Shown: positions 15,091 to 24,461 of the stretch, piece by piece
Layout: the number at the start of each line of letters is the position of its first letter
Position numbering within the stretch: position 1 is the first letter of the stretch
Source of the DNA: a virus
Virus record (IMG/VR): IMGVR_UViG_3300034071_001219
Location: 1 to 59,968 of that record
Reading direction: 5' to 3' (one strand)
DNA: 59,968 nt
Made by a program: the position numbers and the translations under genes
The notes under the pieces: model-generated
What the model was told of the DNA's origin: nothing
Databases searched by the model: none
Seen by the model: only the letters and a program-made list of their open reading frames with translations

Positions 15091-15893
15091 ACCAATTGTT
15101 CTCTACGTTTTTTTAGATAGTCTTGTTGTTGATAATACTCTATCAGTTTATCTTTGTCAAATGTCTTTATAGTATTCCAAAGTTGATAGTTATTATTGAA
15201 GTTTGGATTGCTAAACCAAGAGTTATGAGTTCTTGAATGTTCCAGATGATAGACATAGTTCTCAACTCTTTCAATACGATTTCCCAAAACACTCATACGA
15301 TAATAAAACTCATCGTCTTCACAACCCCAAGATATAAAGTTCTCATTCATCATAAATGAATCAATATATTTTTGGCGATTCACAAACTGGGTCCAACCTA
15401 TTGTTGAGTTTGAGATTGCTTTTCTCTTATCTAAGATAGAAGTGTCTAGAGTATTAACAAACTCTTCATAGATATCTGGACTATACTCTGCTCTCCACTG
15501 ATAGATTCCACAACCATAAGGATAGACAACATCTGCTTGATCGTTAATGATTGCTTCATAAGCTTGATGATATGAAGAGATTGGTAAAATACAATCCGCA
15601 TCATAGTTTGCTACAACTTTAGTATTTGAAACAACGATCAGATCATTTAGAACTTTACCTTTACAAAACAAAGGTTCATCAGACTCTTCAAAAAAATAAT
15701 CCAGATTAGAAGTATCAACATACTTCCTAATCTCTGGAATTGCCCTAAACTTAAAAGTTGGATGATGAGAGACTTCCTTGACCAATACTTTAGCAGGGAT
15801 GTGCCTTAGAAGATAAGAGACAGAGGATATAATGTTTCTCAATCTATCTTCAGTCTCTATTCTAGTTGGGATTAGAAAAGTTAAGTCCATCAT
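15087..15893 (-). CDS. GT-A glycosyltransferase, galactosyltransferase-like C-terminus
   Basis: N-terminal GT2-type start (LTFLIPTRIETEDRLRNI) and a DxD-like NYDADC. The C-terminal ISWGCEDDEFYYRM ... YHLEHSRTHN matches the acceptor-binding domain of beta-4-galactosyltransferase-like enzymes. Sits between the two GT11 paralogues with 4-nt overlaps on both sides, so it probably acts on the same glycan. Confidence 0.78.
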   Translation of the reverse strand: MMDLTFLIPTRIETEDRLRNIISSVSYLLRHIPAKVLVKEVSHHPTFKFRAIPEIRKYVDTSNLDYFFEESDEPLFCKGKVLNDLIVVSNTKVVANYDADCILPISSYHQAYEAIINDQADVVYPYGCGIYQWRAEYSPDIYEEFVNTLDTSILDKRKAISNSTIGWTQFVNRQKYIDSFMMNENFISWGCEDDEFYYRMSVLGNRIERVENYVYHLEHSRTHNSWFSNPNFNNNYQLWNTIKTFDKDKLIEYYQQQDYLKKRREQLV

Positions 15894-16762
15894 CTCTGAA
15901 TTTTCTCCTCAGGAATCTGTTCAACAATCCAAGATTCTGGAATCAAGTCCTTAGTGTTATTGAAGGATAGTCTTTCACCAAACCAAGGATTTTGAGCAAT
16001 CACTTTCTTATTGGGATTCTTTTGCAACCAAGCACCCCACCAAGATAGAGAACTATTAGCAATAATAGCATCACTACACATTGACATTAGGCAAAGATCA
16101 TAAAATGGAACAAGAGACTTTTCCATTTGACCTGCACCATTCAGCACTTGCTTAGGATAATAAATCCGGGTTTCAGAAAGGTAGAAACGATCACCCTGAA
16201 ATAGTTTTTGTTCTTTTACCCATTCAAGATCATCGGAACAAATTAATACTGGTTGATTATCTGAGAAGTGTTTTTCAAGAAGGTACTCGTAATGATCAAC
16301 TACAGGCATAGGATACCAATCAGGACGACCTACGTTGTCACCCCTACGAATATGAAGCAAAACAATGTTTCCACCGAATTGTTCCATAAACTCATTACAA
16401 GTTCCGTGAATCTCATCTTTAAACTCAAAATCTTCACGAATAGAATCTCCAATATGTTTAAAGTATTTTTCAGTCTGACGATACCCATCGATGTTTACAT
16501 TATCCGGACAGTTATTAAAGAGTTCTTCATCAAACTCAAATCCAGGTTCATCCAAGGTTGGACCATTCTGAATAAATCCAACATTCTTTACATTCTTAAG
16601 TTTGAATGCATCAAAAAGACCGTAGTTAGCATAAGTTGGTGCATCCTCAGGAGGAATACACCAATCTAGATTATTGTTTGCAGCAATGCCACGAAGTGCT
16701 GCATACTGAAACATTTGGTTTCCCAAACGACCATTTGTTCCGAGCCTGTTATATCCAATCAT
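15890..16762 (-). CDS. GT11 family glycosyltransferase, copy B
   Basis: Second GT11 enzyme: GTNGRLGNQMFQYAALRGIA, GYRQTEKYFKHI, LLHIRRGDN and CSDAIIANSSLSWWGAWLQ. It shares about the whole domain with copy A but has a longer C-terminal part and an HIRRGD in place of HVRRTD, so the acceptor or linkage probably differs. ATGA overlaps with both neighbours. Confidence 0.88.
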   Translation of the reverse strand: MIGYNRLGTNGRLGNQMFQYAALRGIAANNNLDWCIPPEDAPTYANYGLFDAFKLKNVKNVGFIQNGPTLDEPGFEFDEELFNNCPDNVNIDGYRQTEKYFKHIGDSIREDFEFKDEIHGTCNEFMEQFGGNIVLLHIRRGDNVGRPDWYPMPVVDHYEYLLEKHFSDNQPVLICSDDLEWVKEQKLFQGDRFYLSETRIYYPKQVLNGAGQMEKSLVPFYDLCLMSMCSDAIIANSSLSWWGAWLQKNPNKKVIAQNPWFGERLSFNNTKDLIPESWIVEQIPEEKIQR

Positions 16763-17901
16763 AAGTCAATCCAAAATACTTCTTCGTTAGGAATACCAAA
16801 AATCAATCTATCACTATAGAGTCTTTCTAAGTTATCTCTCACTTCAACATCAATAGAATCATAATCAGTCACATAAACCCTATAGTTTTCTCCAACCAAA
16901 TCATAACACAAACGATATTGTTGACTTTCAGTTAGAATATCTGTTCCTGGTTTGTATGTAATATAATGAAAAGCAAAGGGAAGACCTCTAGTATTCTTTT
17001 CAATATAATAATCTTTCAAGAACTTAGCGTGTTCATTATTAAAGTTATCCGTTGTGAGTCCAAGGTTATATTCTAATCCAAGTTTTTTCGCATAAGCAGC
17101 AAAAGAACGATTGTCTCTTGGTAAGCACGGCCCACCAAATCCATATCCATATTTCAAAAACTTATTACCAATTCTAGTGTCATTGCCGATTGCACTCAAT
17201 ACAGAACCAATCTCTCCCCCCAAACCAGACTTGGTTAATACTTCACCCACCATATTAGCATAACTGATCTTAGTTGTAAGATAGCAGTTGATAGCAAGTT
17301 TTACAATTTCAGAAGCAGTCAAAGACATAAAGTTAATCTTTGGTTCTGATACTTGAATCTTGTTATAGATTTCGCTGATTAAAGATTTGGTTTTTTCAGA
17401 GTTCCCTCCAACCAAAACCATATCAGCATATTGAAGATCTCTAACAATTGTTCCCTGAGCAATAAACTCTGGATTGTAAAATACATCTACACCTAAAGCG
17501 TCTAGTTGCTTTTGGAAGTTTTCACAATCTCCAGGATTTGTAGTGCATCCAACGACAAATGTTTTTCCTCGAACAGGTTCATCTAGTTCTTGAATATCAT
17601 TGATGACCTGCCAAACGGCACTCACATCATAACTACCATCTGGCAATGAAGGAGTTGCTACTAGAGTGTAGATAAGATCACACTCACGAATAACCTCTTT
17701 ATTATCAATAGTAGCCTTAAAGTTTACAGCGTCATCCAAAAGGTCAGAAACCTGTGGTTCATTAGTTTTGATGACTCTATCATTCAGACCATTAACATAG
17801 TCTTCACGAACATCAGAAACTAATACTTCGTATCCTGCTTTTTCTAAAAGAAGAGCAAAGCAGATACCAAGTCTGCCTGCTCCGATAACTCCAATCTTCA
17901 T
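16759..17901 (-). CDS. UDP-glucose/GDP-mannose dehydrogenase family
   Basis: NAD-dependent oxidation of a nucleotide sugar to its uronic acid. Rossmann start MKIGVIGAGRLGICFA, TPSLPDGSYD, NPEFIAQGTIVRD, and the catalytic Cys in YGFGGPCLPRD (about residue 260). The C-terminal domain is shorter and less conserved than in UgdH, so the exact substrate is uncertain. Coupled to nadE upstream by a 4-nt overlap; NAD from that enzyme would be its cofactor. Confidence 0.85.
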   Translation of the reverse strand: MKIGVIGAGRLGICFALLLEKAGYEVLVSDVREDYVNGLNDRVIKTNEPQVSDLLDDAVNFKATIDNKEVIRECDLIYTLVATPSLPDGSYDVSAVWQVINDIQELDEPVRGKTFVVGCTTNPGDCENFQKQLDALGVDVFYNPEFIAQGTIVRDLQYADMVLVGGNSEKTKSLISEIYNKIQVSEPKINFMSLTASEIVKLAINCYLTTKISYANMVGEVLTKSGLGGEIGSVLSAIGNDTRIGNKFLKYGYGFGGPCLPRDNRSFAAYAKKLGLEYNLGLTTDNFNNEHAKFLKDYYIEKNTRGLPFAFHYITYKPGTDILTESQQYRLCYDLVGENYRVYVTDYDSIDVEVRDNLERLYSDRLIFGIPNEEVFWIDL

Positions 17902-18671
17902 AGTTTAAATGTAGGAATAGCAACCATTTTATGTTTGTTTTGTTTATGAAACTTTTGGTAGATATTGATCGCAAGAGTTTCTTCTTCAGTTAAGAACAAA
18001 GGATCCTCGTTCAATCCCTTTTCCATTACCCATTCTAGCATTTCATATGATGTACCAATCTGATCTTCATCAGTTCTTCCATCATCCCAAAGACCATCAG
18101 TTGGTTTTGCCTCAACAATTCGCTGGTCAATTCCTAACGACTTGCCAAGTTCCCATACTTCAGTTTTGTAGAGATCTGCAATGGGAGCAATATCAACTCC
18201 ACCATCACCATATTTAGTGTAAAATCCTACACCATAATCCTCAACTTTATTTCCAGTACCCACAACAACACCACCAACGGAAGTTGCAACTTGATAAAGA
18301 GTTACCATACGAAGACGTGATCTACTATTTGCCAAAGCGAGTTCATTAAATCCCAACTCTCTCATAGTAAACTGAAAAGTATCAAAAACTTTTGCGAGAT
18401 CAAACTTGTTTGCTATTACATTTGGAAAGTTTGATTGTAACCATTCCAAATGAGCATCAGATAGAGTTTCCTGTTCCTCTTTTTGGTGGATAGGCATTCC
18501 TAGAACATATGTCGGAAGACCCGTAGATGCGGCAAGAGTTGAAGAAACTGCGGAGTCAATTCCACCAGAGACACCAACCACAAATGCTTTGATGTTATGT
18601 TCAATAACATAGTCACCTAACCACTTAACTATTCTATTTTTTAGATCAACATAATCAACAATACGATTCAT
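17898..18671 (-). CDS. nadE: NAD+ synthetase (ammonia-dependent NadE type)
   Basis: ATP-pyrophosphatase-fold enzyme that amidates deamido-NAD. Visible: P-loop VVGVSGGIDSAVSSTLA, LANSRSRLRMVTLYQVA, GTGNKVEDYGVGFYTKYGDG and DIAPIADLYKTEVWEL. No glutaminase domain. Full-length for the NH3 type. Its place inside a sugar operon is unusual: either it boosts NAD for the dehydrogenase and reductases, or it amidates a sugar acid. The first is simpler. Confidence 0.88.
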   Translation of the reverse strand: MNRIVDYVDLKNRIVKWLGDYVIEHNIKAFVVGVSGGIDSAVSSTLAASTGLPTYVLGMPIHQKEEQETLSDAHLEWLQSNFPNVIANKFDLAKVFDTFQFTMRELGFNELALANSRSRLRMVTLYQVATSVGGVVVGTGNKVEDYGVGFYTKYGDGGVDIAPIADLYKTEVWELGKSLGIDQRIVEAKPTDGLWDDGRTDEDQIGTSYEMLEWVMEKGLNEDPLFLTEEETLAINIYQKFHKQNKHKMVAIPTFKL

Positions 18672-18692
18672 TTTAATACTTGGTTTTTAACT

Positions 18693-18701
18693 ATTATACC
18701 A
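18693..18701 (-). promoter_or_regulatory. Extended -10 promoter before nadE
   Basis: TGGTATAAT (extended -10) in the 34-nt gap between the cupin gene and nadE, the only non-coding gap of this size in this half of the glycan module. Confidence 0.45.
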
Positions 18702-18705
18702 CAAA

Positions 18706-19047
18706 TCAGAGAGTCCTGCCATAATCATCCTCAAGTCTTTTAATATCAGACTCATCACACTTATCGCCCATCTGAACTTCGTAGAATAATATACCCTCAG
18801 CACCTGCTTTCATGCGATGTATTTGCTTTACTTCAATTTTAAACTTATCACCAACATTTACTGGAAAAGAGATTTTATCTAAAGTTATAAATCCACTACC
18901 TTCAACAACTATCCAATGCTCCTCTCTATGATCATGATACTGAAGAGAAAACTGTTGATTTGGATTTACATGGATTTTTTTAAGTTTATAACTTTCCCTT
19001 TCCTCTATGGTTTCAAACCATCCCCAAGGTCTTTTTTCTCTATTCAT
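18706..19047 (-). CDS. Cupin, mannose-6-phosphate isomerase type II-like
   Basis: 113-aa stand-alone cupin matching the C-terminal isomerase domain of bifunctional ManC: NREKRPWGWFETI at the start, LQYHDHREEHWIVVEGSG with the His/Glu metal ligands, and IHRMKAGAEG. It would make mannose-6-phosphate for GDP-mannose, the precursor used by Gmd and the 3,5-epimerase in this module. The ATG at 19047 overlaps the previous stop by 8 nt. Confidence 0.82.
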   Translation of the reverse strand: MNREKRPWGWFETIEERESYKLKKIHVNPNQQFSLQYHDHREEHWIVVEGSGFITLDKISFPVNVGDKFKIEVKQIHRMKAGAEGILFYEVQMGDKCDESDIKRLEDDYGRTL

Positions 19048-19780
19048 TTTCGTAAATCCAGTTAGGGTTCCTATACACAAGATTTATCTCATTGTGATGA
19101 GTCTGCTCCTGATTTGGATGCCTCCTTTGATACATATGAATCTCATTATTGTGACAATACTTGTCAATGATATAGCAAACAGATGTACCAACAGTGTGAA
19201 TTTCTGATGCGTTTTCAAATGCACCTATCCAATCAAAGACATTAAATCCATTTGATTTATCCTGTTGAAGGTTCATGTAGTGAACTTTTTTGTCAGTATT
19301 AACATTGAAGTTATCCGAGTCATCAGGATCAGTACCAAAAGCACGATTGACGATTACATAATCTCCAGTAAGTCCATAAGTTTCAATCAACTTATTTTCT
19401 CTCTCTTTATTTCTGATAATATCAAAAGACTTTCTATAATCGGAAATGGGAACAGAAAGGAAATAATATTTTGCTGCCATCACAGAACACTTTGGAAGAT
19501 ATCGGTCAGCAAAACTTGCAGGAACATAAAGTTCATTTTCAGTTTGGTGAATATTCGCAGTTCCATAATACTGCTTAAGCGGGAAATCATCAGACTCTCT
19601 AACCCAGACAAGATTATCTTTTTTCAGATACTTTACGATCAAGTCATAATAAACATCACCAACAGGATAGTATACAGTGTATTCTTCCCCAATAATAACA
19701 TCAACTAATCGTTGAAGCCACAAAACATCACCCAGTCCCACTGGTTGATAAATCAAACAAGTTTTATTTGTAGTAGTCAT
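19040..19780 (-). CDS. GT-B-like protein of the glycan module, 246 aa
   Basis: Starts with IYQPVGLGDVLWLQRLVDVI, the LGD-phi-phi start seen in heptosyltransferase-like (GT9) folds, and ends with a sugar-nucleotide-like region (GTSVCYIIDKYC). Shorter than a full GT-B. Probably a transferase or a degenerate relative. Confidence 0.55.
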   Translation of the reverse strand: MTTTNKTCLIYQPVGLGDVLWLQRLVDVIIGEEYTVYYPVGDVYYDLIVKYLKKDNLVWVRESDDFPLKQYYGTANIHQTENELYVPASFADRYLPKCSVMAAKYYFLSVPISDYRKSFDIIRNKERENKLIETYGLTGDYVIVNRAFGTDPDDSDNFNVNTDKKVHYMNLQQDKSNGFNVFDWIGAFENASEIHTVGTSVCYIIDKYCHNNEIHMYQRRHPNQEQTHHNEINLVYRNPNWIYENE

Positions 19781-20600
19781 AACAGTCCCTAATACCTTTT
19801 TCTAATCCATCGTATTCAATACAAGTTATACTATTGGCAGATCCACAATATGGATACTCAACATAACTTCCCTGTTTTATAATATTAACCTTATGATCAT
19901 CAAGATTATTAATCATTTCAGCGATTTCACTCAAATAATATTTTTCATTATATACACAGTTAACATCACGAACAAGAGTTTCACTTCCTATCCTCAGAAA
20001 ATAACTGATAATCTTATACAAATCATTTGCATAGATGAAATCTATTTTTCTATCTTTGAATATTCGAATATCTTTCCCATTAATATAGTTGTTAATATTA
20101 GTATTGAAGAACCTGCTAGATTCTTCATAAGGACCAAAACACCCAAAGATACGAAGGTTGATACCTTTCGGATTATCTAAAACCCTCTTAGCAATACAAT
20201 ACTTGGAGAATCCATATTTGTCCGCTGGAATAATCTGACCGAAGTTTTCTGGAGATGGTTCTTCTACTGGGGATGGACGACCATAAGATGCCCCACTATC
20301 TAGATTAATAAACAAAGTAGTCTTATCAATATGCCTAAAAAGATTTTCGAACATATTCATATTAGTATAGAACACGGACGATCCATCTTCAATTTCTCTA
20401 CGACCACCTATTATTGCACCATGAATAATAGCATCATATTTCTGGTTTTTAAATAAGGAATCAACTTCACTGGTTACTTCCAACCTAACTTGGTGAGATC
20501 TTGGTCTAACAATCTCCCATCCCTCCTGCTCTAAAAGAGGAACAATCTGGCGACCAATAAAACCATTGCCGCCAGTAAAAAGAATTTTACCCTTTTTCAT
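19764..20600 (-). CDS. NAD-dependent epimerase/dehydratase (extended SDR)
   Basis: Extended short-chain dehydrogenase: KILFTGGNGFIGRQI (GxxGxxG), LDSGASYG, and the YGFSK catalytic YxxxK. 278 aa from the ATG at 20600; the longer frame begins with GTG. Similar to dTDP/GDP-sugar reductases and epimerases. Directly downstream of E1-type dehydrase, TPP enzyme and PanB, it could reduce the 4-keto group of the resulting deoxysugar. Confidence 0.8.
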   Translation of the reverse strand: MKKGKILFTGGNGFIGRQIVPLLEQEGWEIVRPRSHQVRLEVTSEVDSLFKNQKYDAIIHGAIIGGRREIEDGSSVFYTNMNMFENLFRHIDKTTLFINLDSGASYGRPSPVEEPSPENFGQIIPADKYGFSKYCIAKRVLDNPKGINLRIFGCFGPYEESSRFFNTNINNYINGKDIRIFKDRKIDFIYANDLYKIISYFLRIGSETLVRDVNCVYNEKYYLSEIAEMINNLDDHKVNIIKQGSYVEYPYCGSANSITCIEYDGLEKGIRDCYDYYK

Positions 20601-21453
20601 ACTTCCAACTAGAATCACTTAACAACTTTTCAAGTTCTTCATCTTTAATTTCATAGAAGTTTTCTTCAGCAGGAAACTTCAAATCACGAACTTCATTTAC
20701 ATAATCAGTTAGAGCAGATTGGATAAGTTGACCCGCCTCACAATAACGTTTGACAAACTTAGATTTAAACTCCCAGAAGAGTCCGATTAAATCGTGCATA
20801 ATCACAAGTTGTCCATCAACCTTATCACCAGCACCAATACCATAAACAGGAATATCAAGATTTTCTGCAATCATAGCAGCAGATTCTCTAGGCATTGCTT
20901 CCAGAAGAAGAAATGAGCATCCAGCATCTTGAAGTCTCAGTGCTTGATCAAGAATAACTTTTGCTTGATCTGCCGTTTTACCCTGAACTTTATAACCACC
21001 AAGTTTTGCCCTTGTATGTGGGGTCAATCCAAGATGACTCATTACCATAATGCCAGCACTACAAATCGCTTTTACACGATCAACCATACACCCCTCAACC
21101 TTAACTGCATCCATTCCTGCTTGAATGAAAGCACCCGCATTAGTGATTGCATCCTCATTAGAGATTTGATACGACATATAAGGAAGATCTCCAACAGTAA
21201 ATGCACGATTTACTCCACGGGATACTGCTCTTGCTGAACGAAGCATATCATCCATTGTTACTGGAATAGTAGTCGAATACCCCAAGGTTGTCATCCCTAG
21301 GGAATCACCAACAAGAATCCAATCTACTCCAGCATTGTCTGCCATAAGTGCCTGTGGATAATCATATGCGGTGACTCCAACAGTTTTTACTTTGTTTTGT
21401 TTTTGCTTTTGCAACTTAAGAATAGTTACTTTATCTTTATTATCAGCTGGCAT
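20587..21453 (-). CDS. panB: Ketopantoate hydroxymethyltransferase (PanB)
   Basis: Full-length PanB (288 aa): YDYPQALMADNAGVDWILVGD, VGDLPYMSYQ, AVKVEGC, HLGLTPH and LLLEAMP keep the metal-binding Asp pair, the catalytic Glu and the Lys of E. coli PanB. PanB transfers a hydroxymethyl from methylene-THF to alpha-ketoisovalerate. In a phage sugar operon next to an acetolactate-synthase-like enzyme, it may act on a keto-compound for glycan decoration rather than on pantothenate; this is inferred from context. Confidence 0.9.
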   Translation of the reverse strand: MPADNKDKVTILKLQKQKQNKVKTVGVTAYDYPQALMADNAGVDWILVGDSLGMTTLGYSTTIPVTMDDMLRSARAVSRGVNRAFTVGDLPYMSYQISNEDAITNAGAFIQAGMDAVKVEGCMVDRVKAICSAGIMVMSHLGLTPHTRAKLGGYKVQGKTADQAKVILDQALRLQDAGCSFLLLEAMPRESAAMIAENLDIPVYGIGAGDKVDGQLVIMHDLIGLFWEFKSKFVKRYCEAGQLIQSALTDYVNEVRDLKFPAEENFYEIKDEELEKLLSDSSWKYEKG

Positions 21454-21454
21454 A

Positions 21455-23155
21455 TCAATCTAGGGGGGTTACAATCATGTTAGCATAAAATTCCTCTCTA
21501 GACAAGAAAGGATACATATCTTCCAATGGTTTAGCAGTAACTGTACCATCTTCATTCTTTTTACCCATAAGAGTAGGAACAACTTCCTGCCACTTCTGAC
21601 ACATCACTTCAACTATCACTGGAGAATCAAATTTAAAAATCATCTTCATCGCATCATCGAACTGTTGATACTTTTCAATCCGCATATAAGGGATCTTATA
21701 TGCATGTGAAATATCTGCAAGGTCTGGGAACGAAATACCACTATCACTATCCGTTCCAATCTCTCTACCCTCAAAGAACTTTTTCTGAGTAGTTCTAATA
21801 GACAAATACCCATCATTATTCCACACAAAAAGTTTGATAGGTAGTTTATGATGAATGATAGTCTGAAGTTCTTGAATGTTCATTTGAAGAGAACCATCAC
21901 CAGTAACTCCAATTACAGATTTAGCACCTGCAAAAGACGCCCCAATACAAGCAGGAATTGTGAATCCCATTTCTGCTTGGGCACTTGTAGTTACATAGCG
22001 ATCATCACCTTTAATACCAACTGCTTGAGAACAAACATAATAGGCAGATCCAGCATCAGAAATAACAACACTACCTTCAGGTTTGTGTTGATTCAGTTTG
22101 CTCATAAAGTCATAAAGATTAATACCATCTTTATCAGATTCATAAGGAGGAGTGATTGTCCACCTTTTCCTCCAGTCTAAACATTTTTCTTGCCATTCGG
22201 AAGATTCGGAAGAAATACAATAAGAATCAAAGAACTCTCTGAGATCCATATGAATAAACTTATCAATCTTAATAGTATTCTTCGAATGCTCATCAGCATC
22301 AATATCAACTACAACTACCTTTGCACCTCTAGCAAACTGACTATAGTTATATCCAGTAACAGGAACTGGGAGACGACATCCAAGGACCAAAAGAAGATCG
22401 CAGTTTTGCATTGCGAAGTTTCCTGCTCTAGTTCCTTTGATCCCAACTCTTCCAACAAAGTAAGCATCATCAGACTCAATCAAGTCAACTGCATTGAAAG
22501 AAGTGACAACAGGAATCTTGGACTCATGAACATAATTCCTAAACTCCTGCTTAGAGATTCCTGCGCAGTTAATGCCATTGCCCGCAAGAATCAAAGGTCT
22601 TTTTGCAGACTTAACTTCTTCAACAAGATCAAAAAGATTCATTGACGCTCCTTGAAGATCCATTGGAACATCAATCCAAACAGGACCAGGACGACCTGTT
22701 GTTGCTTGTTTGATTGCTTCTTGGACTACACTTTCAACCTCATCAACACTCTCAATAATCTTAGAAAACTTAGTGATTGGTTTTACAATCTCAACAATGT
22801 TCGCTTCTTGAACTCCAAGATTACGAACTCCTTTCGGAGAAATCTGATTGAGATTCACATTGCCAGAGATAAAAATCACAGGAACACTGTCTTGCCAAGC
22901 ATCCAGAAGACCCGTGATTGTATTAGTACCACCACATCCGGTGGTAGGGCATACAGCAGCAACACTACCTGTATATTTTGCATAAGCAACTGCTGCCATA
23001 GCAGATGCTTGTTCGTGATGATTACAAACTGCTTTAATTCTTGGATGAGAAGCAATCGCATCATTCAAAAACATCGCACCACCACCAGTTACAGTGAAAA
23101 TGTGATGAGCACCTGCCTTATAAACTTGATCGATAATGTAATCTACTACTCTCAT
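21455..23155 (-). CDS. TPP-dependent enzyme, acetolactate synthase/YerE-like
   Basis: Three-domain ThDP enzyme, 566 aa. The PYR-domain glutamate is in VCNHHEQASAMAAVAY; the central domain is FAD/NAD-like (PLILAGNGINCAG); the PP domain has VIGVTGDGSLQMN ... WNNDGYLS (the GDG-Nx-NN motif). Relatives include acetolactate synthase and YerE, which adds a two-carbon unit to a 3,6-dideoxy-4-ketosugar. The E1-type dehydrase immediately upstream (4-nt overlap) favours the YerE-like role. Confidence 0.85.
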   Translation of the reverse strand: MRVVDYIIDQVYKAGAHHIFTVTGGGAMFLNDAIASHPRIKAVCNHHEQASAMAAVAYAKYTGSVAAVCPTTGCGGTNTITGLLDAWQDSVPVIFISGNVNLNQISPKGVRNLGVQEANIVEIVKPITKFSKIIESVDEVESVVQEAIKQATTGRPGPVWIDVPMDLQGASMNLFDLVEEVKSAKRPLILAGNGINCAGISKQEFRNYVHESKIPVVTSFNAVDLIESDDAYFVGRVGIKGTRAGNFAMQNCDLLLVLGCRLPVPVTGYNYSQFARGAKVVVVDIDADEHSKNTIKIDKFIHMDLREFFDSYCISSESSEWQEKCLDWRKRWTITPPYESDKDGINLYDFMSKLNQHKPEGSVVISDAGSAYYVCSQAVGIKGDDRYVTTSAQAEMGFTIPACIGASFAGAKSVIGVTGDGSLQMNIQELQTIIHHKLPIKLFVWNNDGYLSIRTTQKKFFEGREIGTDSDSGISFPDLADISHAYKIPYMRIEKYQQFDDAMKMIFKFDSPVIVEVMCQKWQEVVPTLMGKKNEDGTVTAKPLEDMYPFLSREEFYANMIVTPLD

Positions 23156-24459
23156 TTTTCAAAAGTCGAAGTAATGGAACCAATATATTCAATCATTTGA
23201 TCAGTAATAGTTGGCGAACATCCAACGAAGAAAACAAGATCAAGAACCTTACAAGCATTTGGATAGTTCTTGTAGTAATCAAGGTGACTATAACCAGGAT
23301 GCATAAGAATATTACCAGCAAAATAGTTTCTAGTTTGAATCTTATTTGATTCAAGATGTTGAGTCAGTTTATTCTTAGTTTCTTTAGAATCACAGACAAT
23401 CGGAACACCAAACCAACTAGTCTCTGCCCGAGAAAGTTCGTTAATACTACGAACTCCAGGAATCTTCTCAAAGTGTTCTTGAATTTTTACTTTGTTCAAT
23501 CTGCGGAGGTAATGAATCTCTTCAAACTTTTCAATCTGAACTGACCCCAGAGCACCTTGAAAATCCATCGGTTTGAGATTATATCCCATTTCACTATAGA
23601 CATATTTGTGGTCAATGATGCCATCATATTTTTCAATCCACTTATCAAATCTCTTACCACAAACGCCACAAGAGAGAAGATTCTGAGCGCCTACACAATA
23701 ACAATCACGACCCCACCAAGCAAGACTGCGAGCAATGTTAATAAGTTCTTCATCATCACTAGAAACCATTCCACCTTCACCAGTGCAAATATGATGCGCT
23801 GGATAGAAAGAACAAGATGCCGCAATAGAATAATCAGTTAGATATTGATCGTTCCACTTACTACCAAGAGAATCGCAGTTATCCGAGATCAGATAGATTT
23901 TATTCCTTTCGCAGATATCAATAACTTGATCAAGGTTATATGGATTTCCAAGAACAGGAGAAGAAATAATACCACGAGTACGAGTAGTAATCTTATCCTC
24001 AATCTCATTAATATCCCAGTTGAGATCTGAGAAATCAATGTCAACAAATACGGGTTTTAAACCAGTCTGAACAATAGGTGCGATCGTAGTTGGAAACCCC
24101 ACGCAAGAAACAATAATTTCGTCGCCATCTTGCCAACCAAACCTTTTCTTTAGAGCAGACATCATAATCAGGTTAGCAGAACTACCTGAGTTGACCATCA
24201 AAGAGTGTTTTTTGTTGAACTTTTTTGAGAACGTATTTTCAAACTTACGCACTTCCTCACCTGAAGCAAGCCACTTACCTGCAAGAAAAGACTTAAGAAT
24301 CACACCAATCTCTTCATTAGTCCAGAAAGGACCAGAATAATAAACAGGAGATTCTCCAGGAACAAACTCCCCACTGTTAGCAAGATATGGAAAAAGATCT
24401 TCTTCAGTTGATGTAATGTTTTGAAGAAAATCTTGGATTAAAGTATTGATGTTGCTCAT
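23152..24459 (-). CDS. E1-type [2Fe-2S] sugar 3-dehydrase (DdhC/RfbH-like)
   Basis: PMP-dependent CDP-4-keto-6-deoxyglucose 3-dehydrase relative, 435 aa. The fold-type-I Lys is replaced by His in FYPAHHICTGEGGM, as in E1. Cysteines follow C-x57-C-x1-C-x8-C (SDNC..., then DCYC and SC), close to the C-x57-C-x-C-x7-C [2Fe-2S] motif of E1. It would need an electron donor (an E3 reductase or ferredoxin). CDP-glucose genes are not in the window. Confidence 0.85.
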   Translation of the reverse strand: MSNINTLIQDFLQNITSTEEDLFPYLANSGEFVPGESPVYYSGPFWTNEEIGVILKSFLAGKWLASGEEVRKFENTFSKKFNKKHSLMVNSGSSANLIMMSALKKRFGWQDGDEIIVSCVGFPTTIAPIVQTGLKPVFVDIDFSDLNWDINEIEDKITTRTRGIISSPVLGNPYNLDQVIDICERNKIYLISDNCDSLGSKWNDQYLTDYSIAASCSFYPAHHICTGEGGMVSSDDEELINIARSLAWWGRDCYCVGAQNLLSCGVCGKRFDKWIEKYDGIIDHKYVYSEMGYNLKPMDFQGALGSVQIEKFEEIHYLRRLNKVKIQEHFEKIPGVRSINELSRAETSWFGVPIVCDSKETKNKLTQHLESNKIQTRNYFAGNILMHPGYSHLDYYKNYPNACKVLDLVFFVGCSPTITDQMIEYIGSITSTFEK

Positions 24460-24461
24460 AG

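Noticed and set aside
21455-23155. Plain acetolactate synthase (ilvB) for valine synthesis
   Set aside because: Not excluded by motifs, but no ilvN, ilvC or ilvD gene is nearby and its partner is a sugar dehydrase, so a sugar role is preferred.
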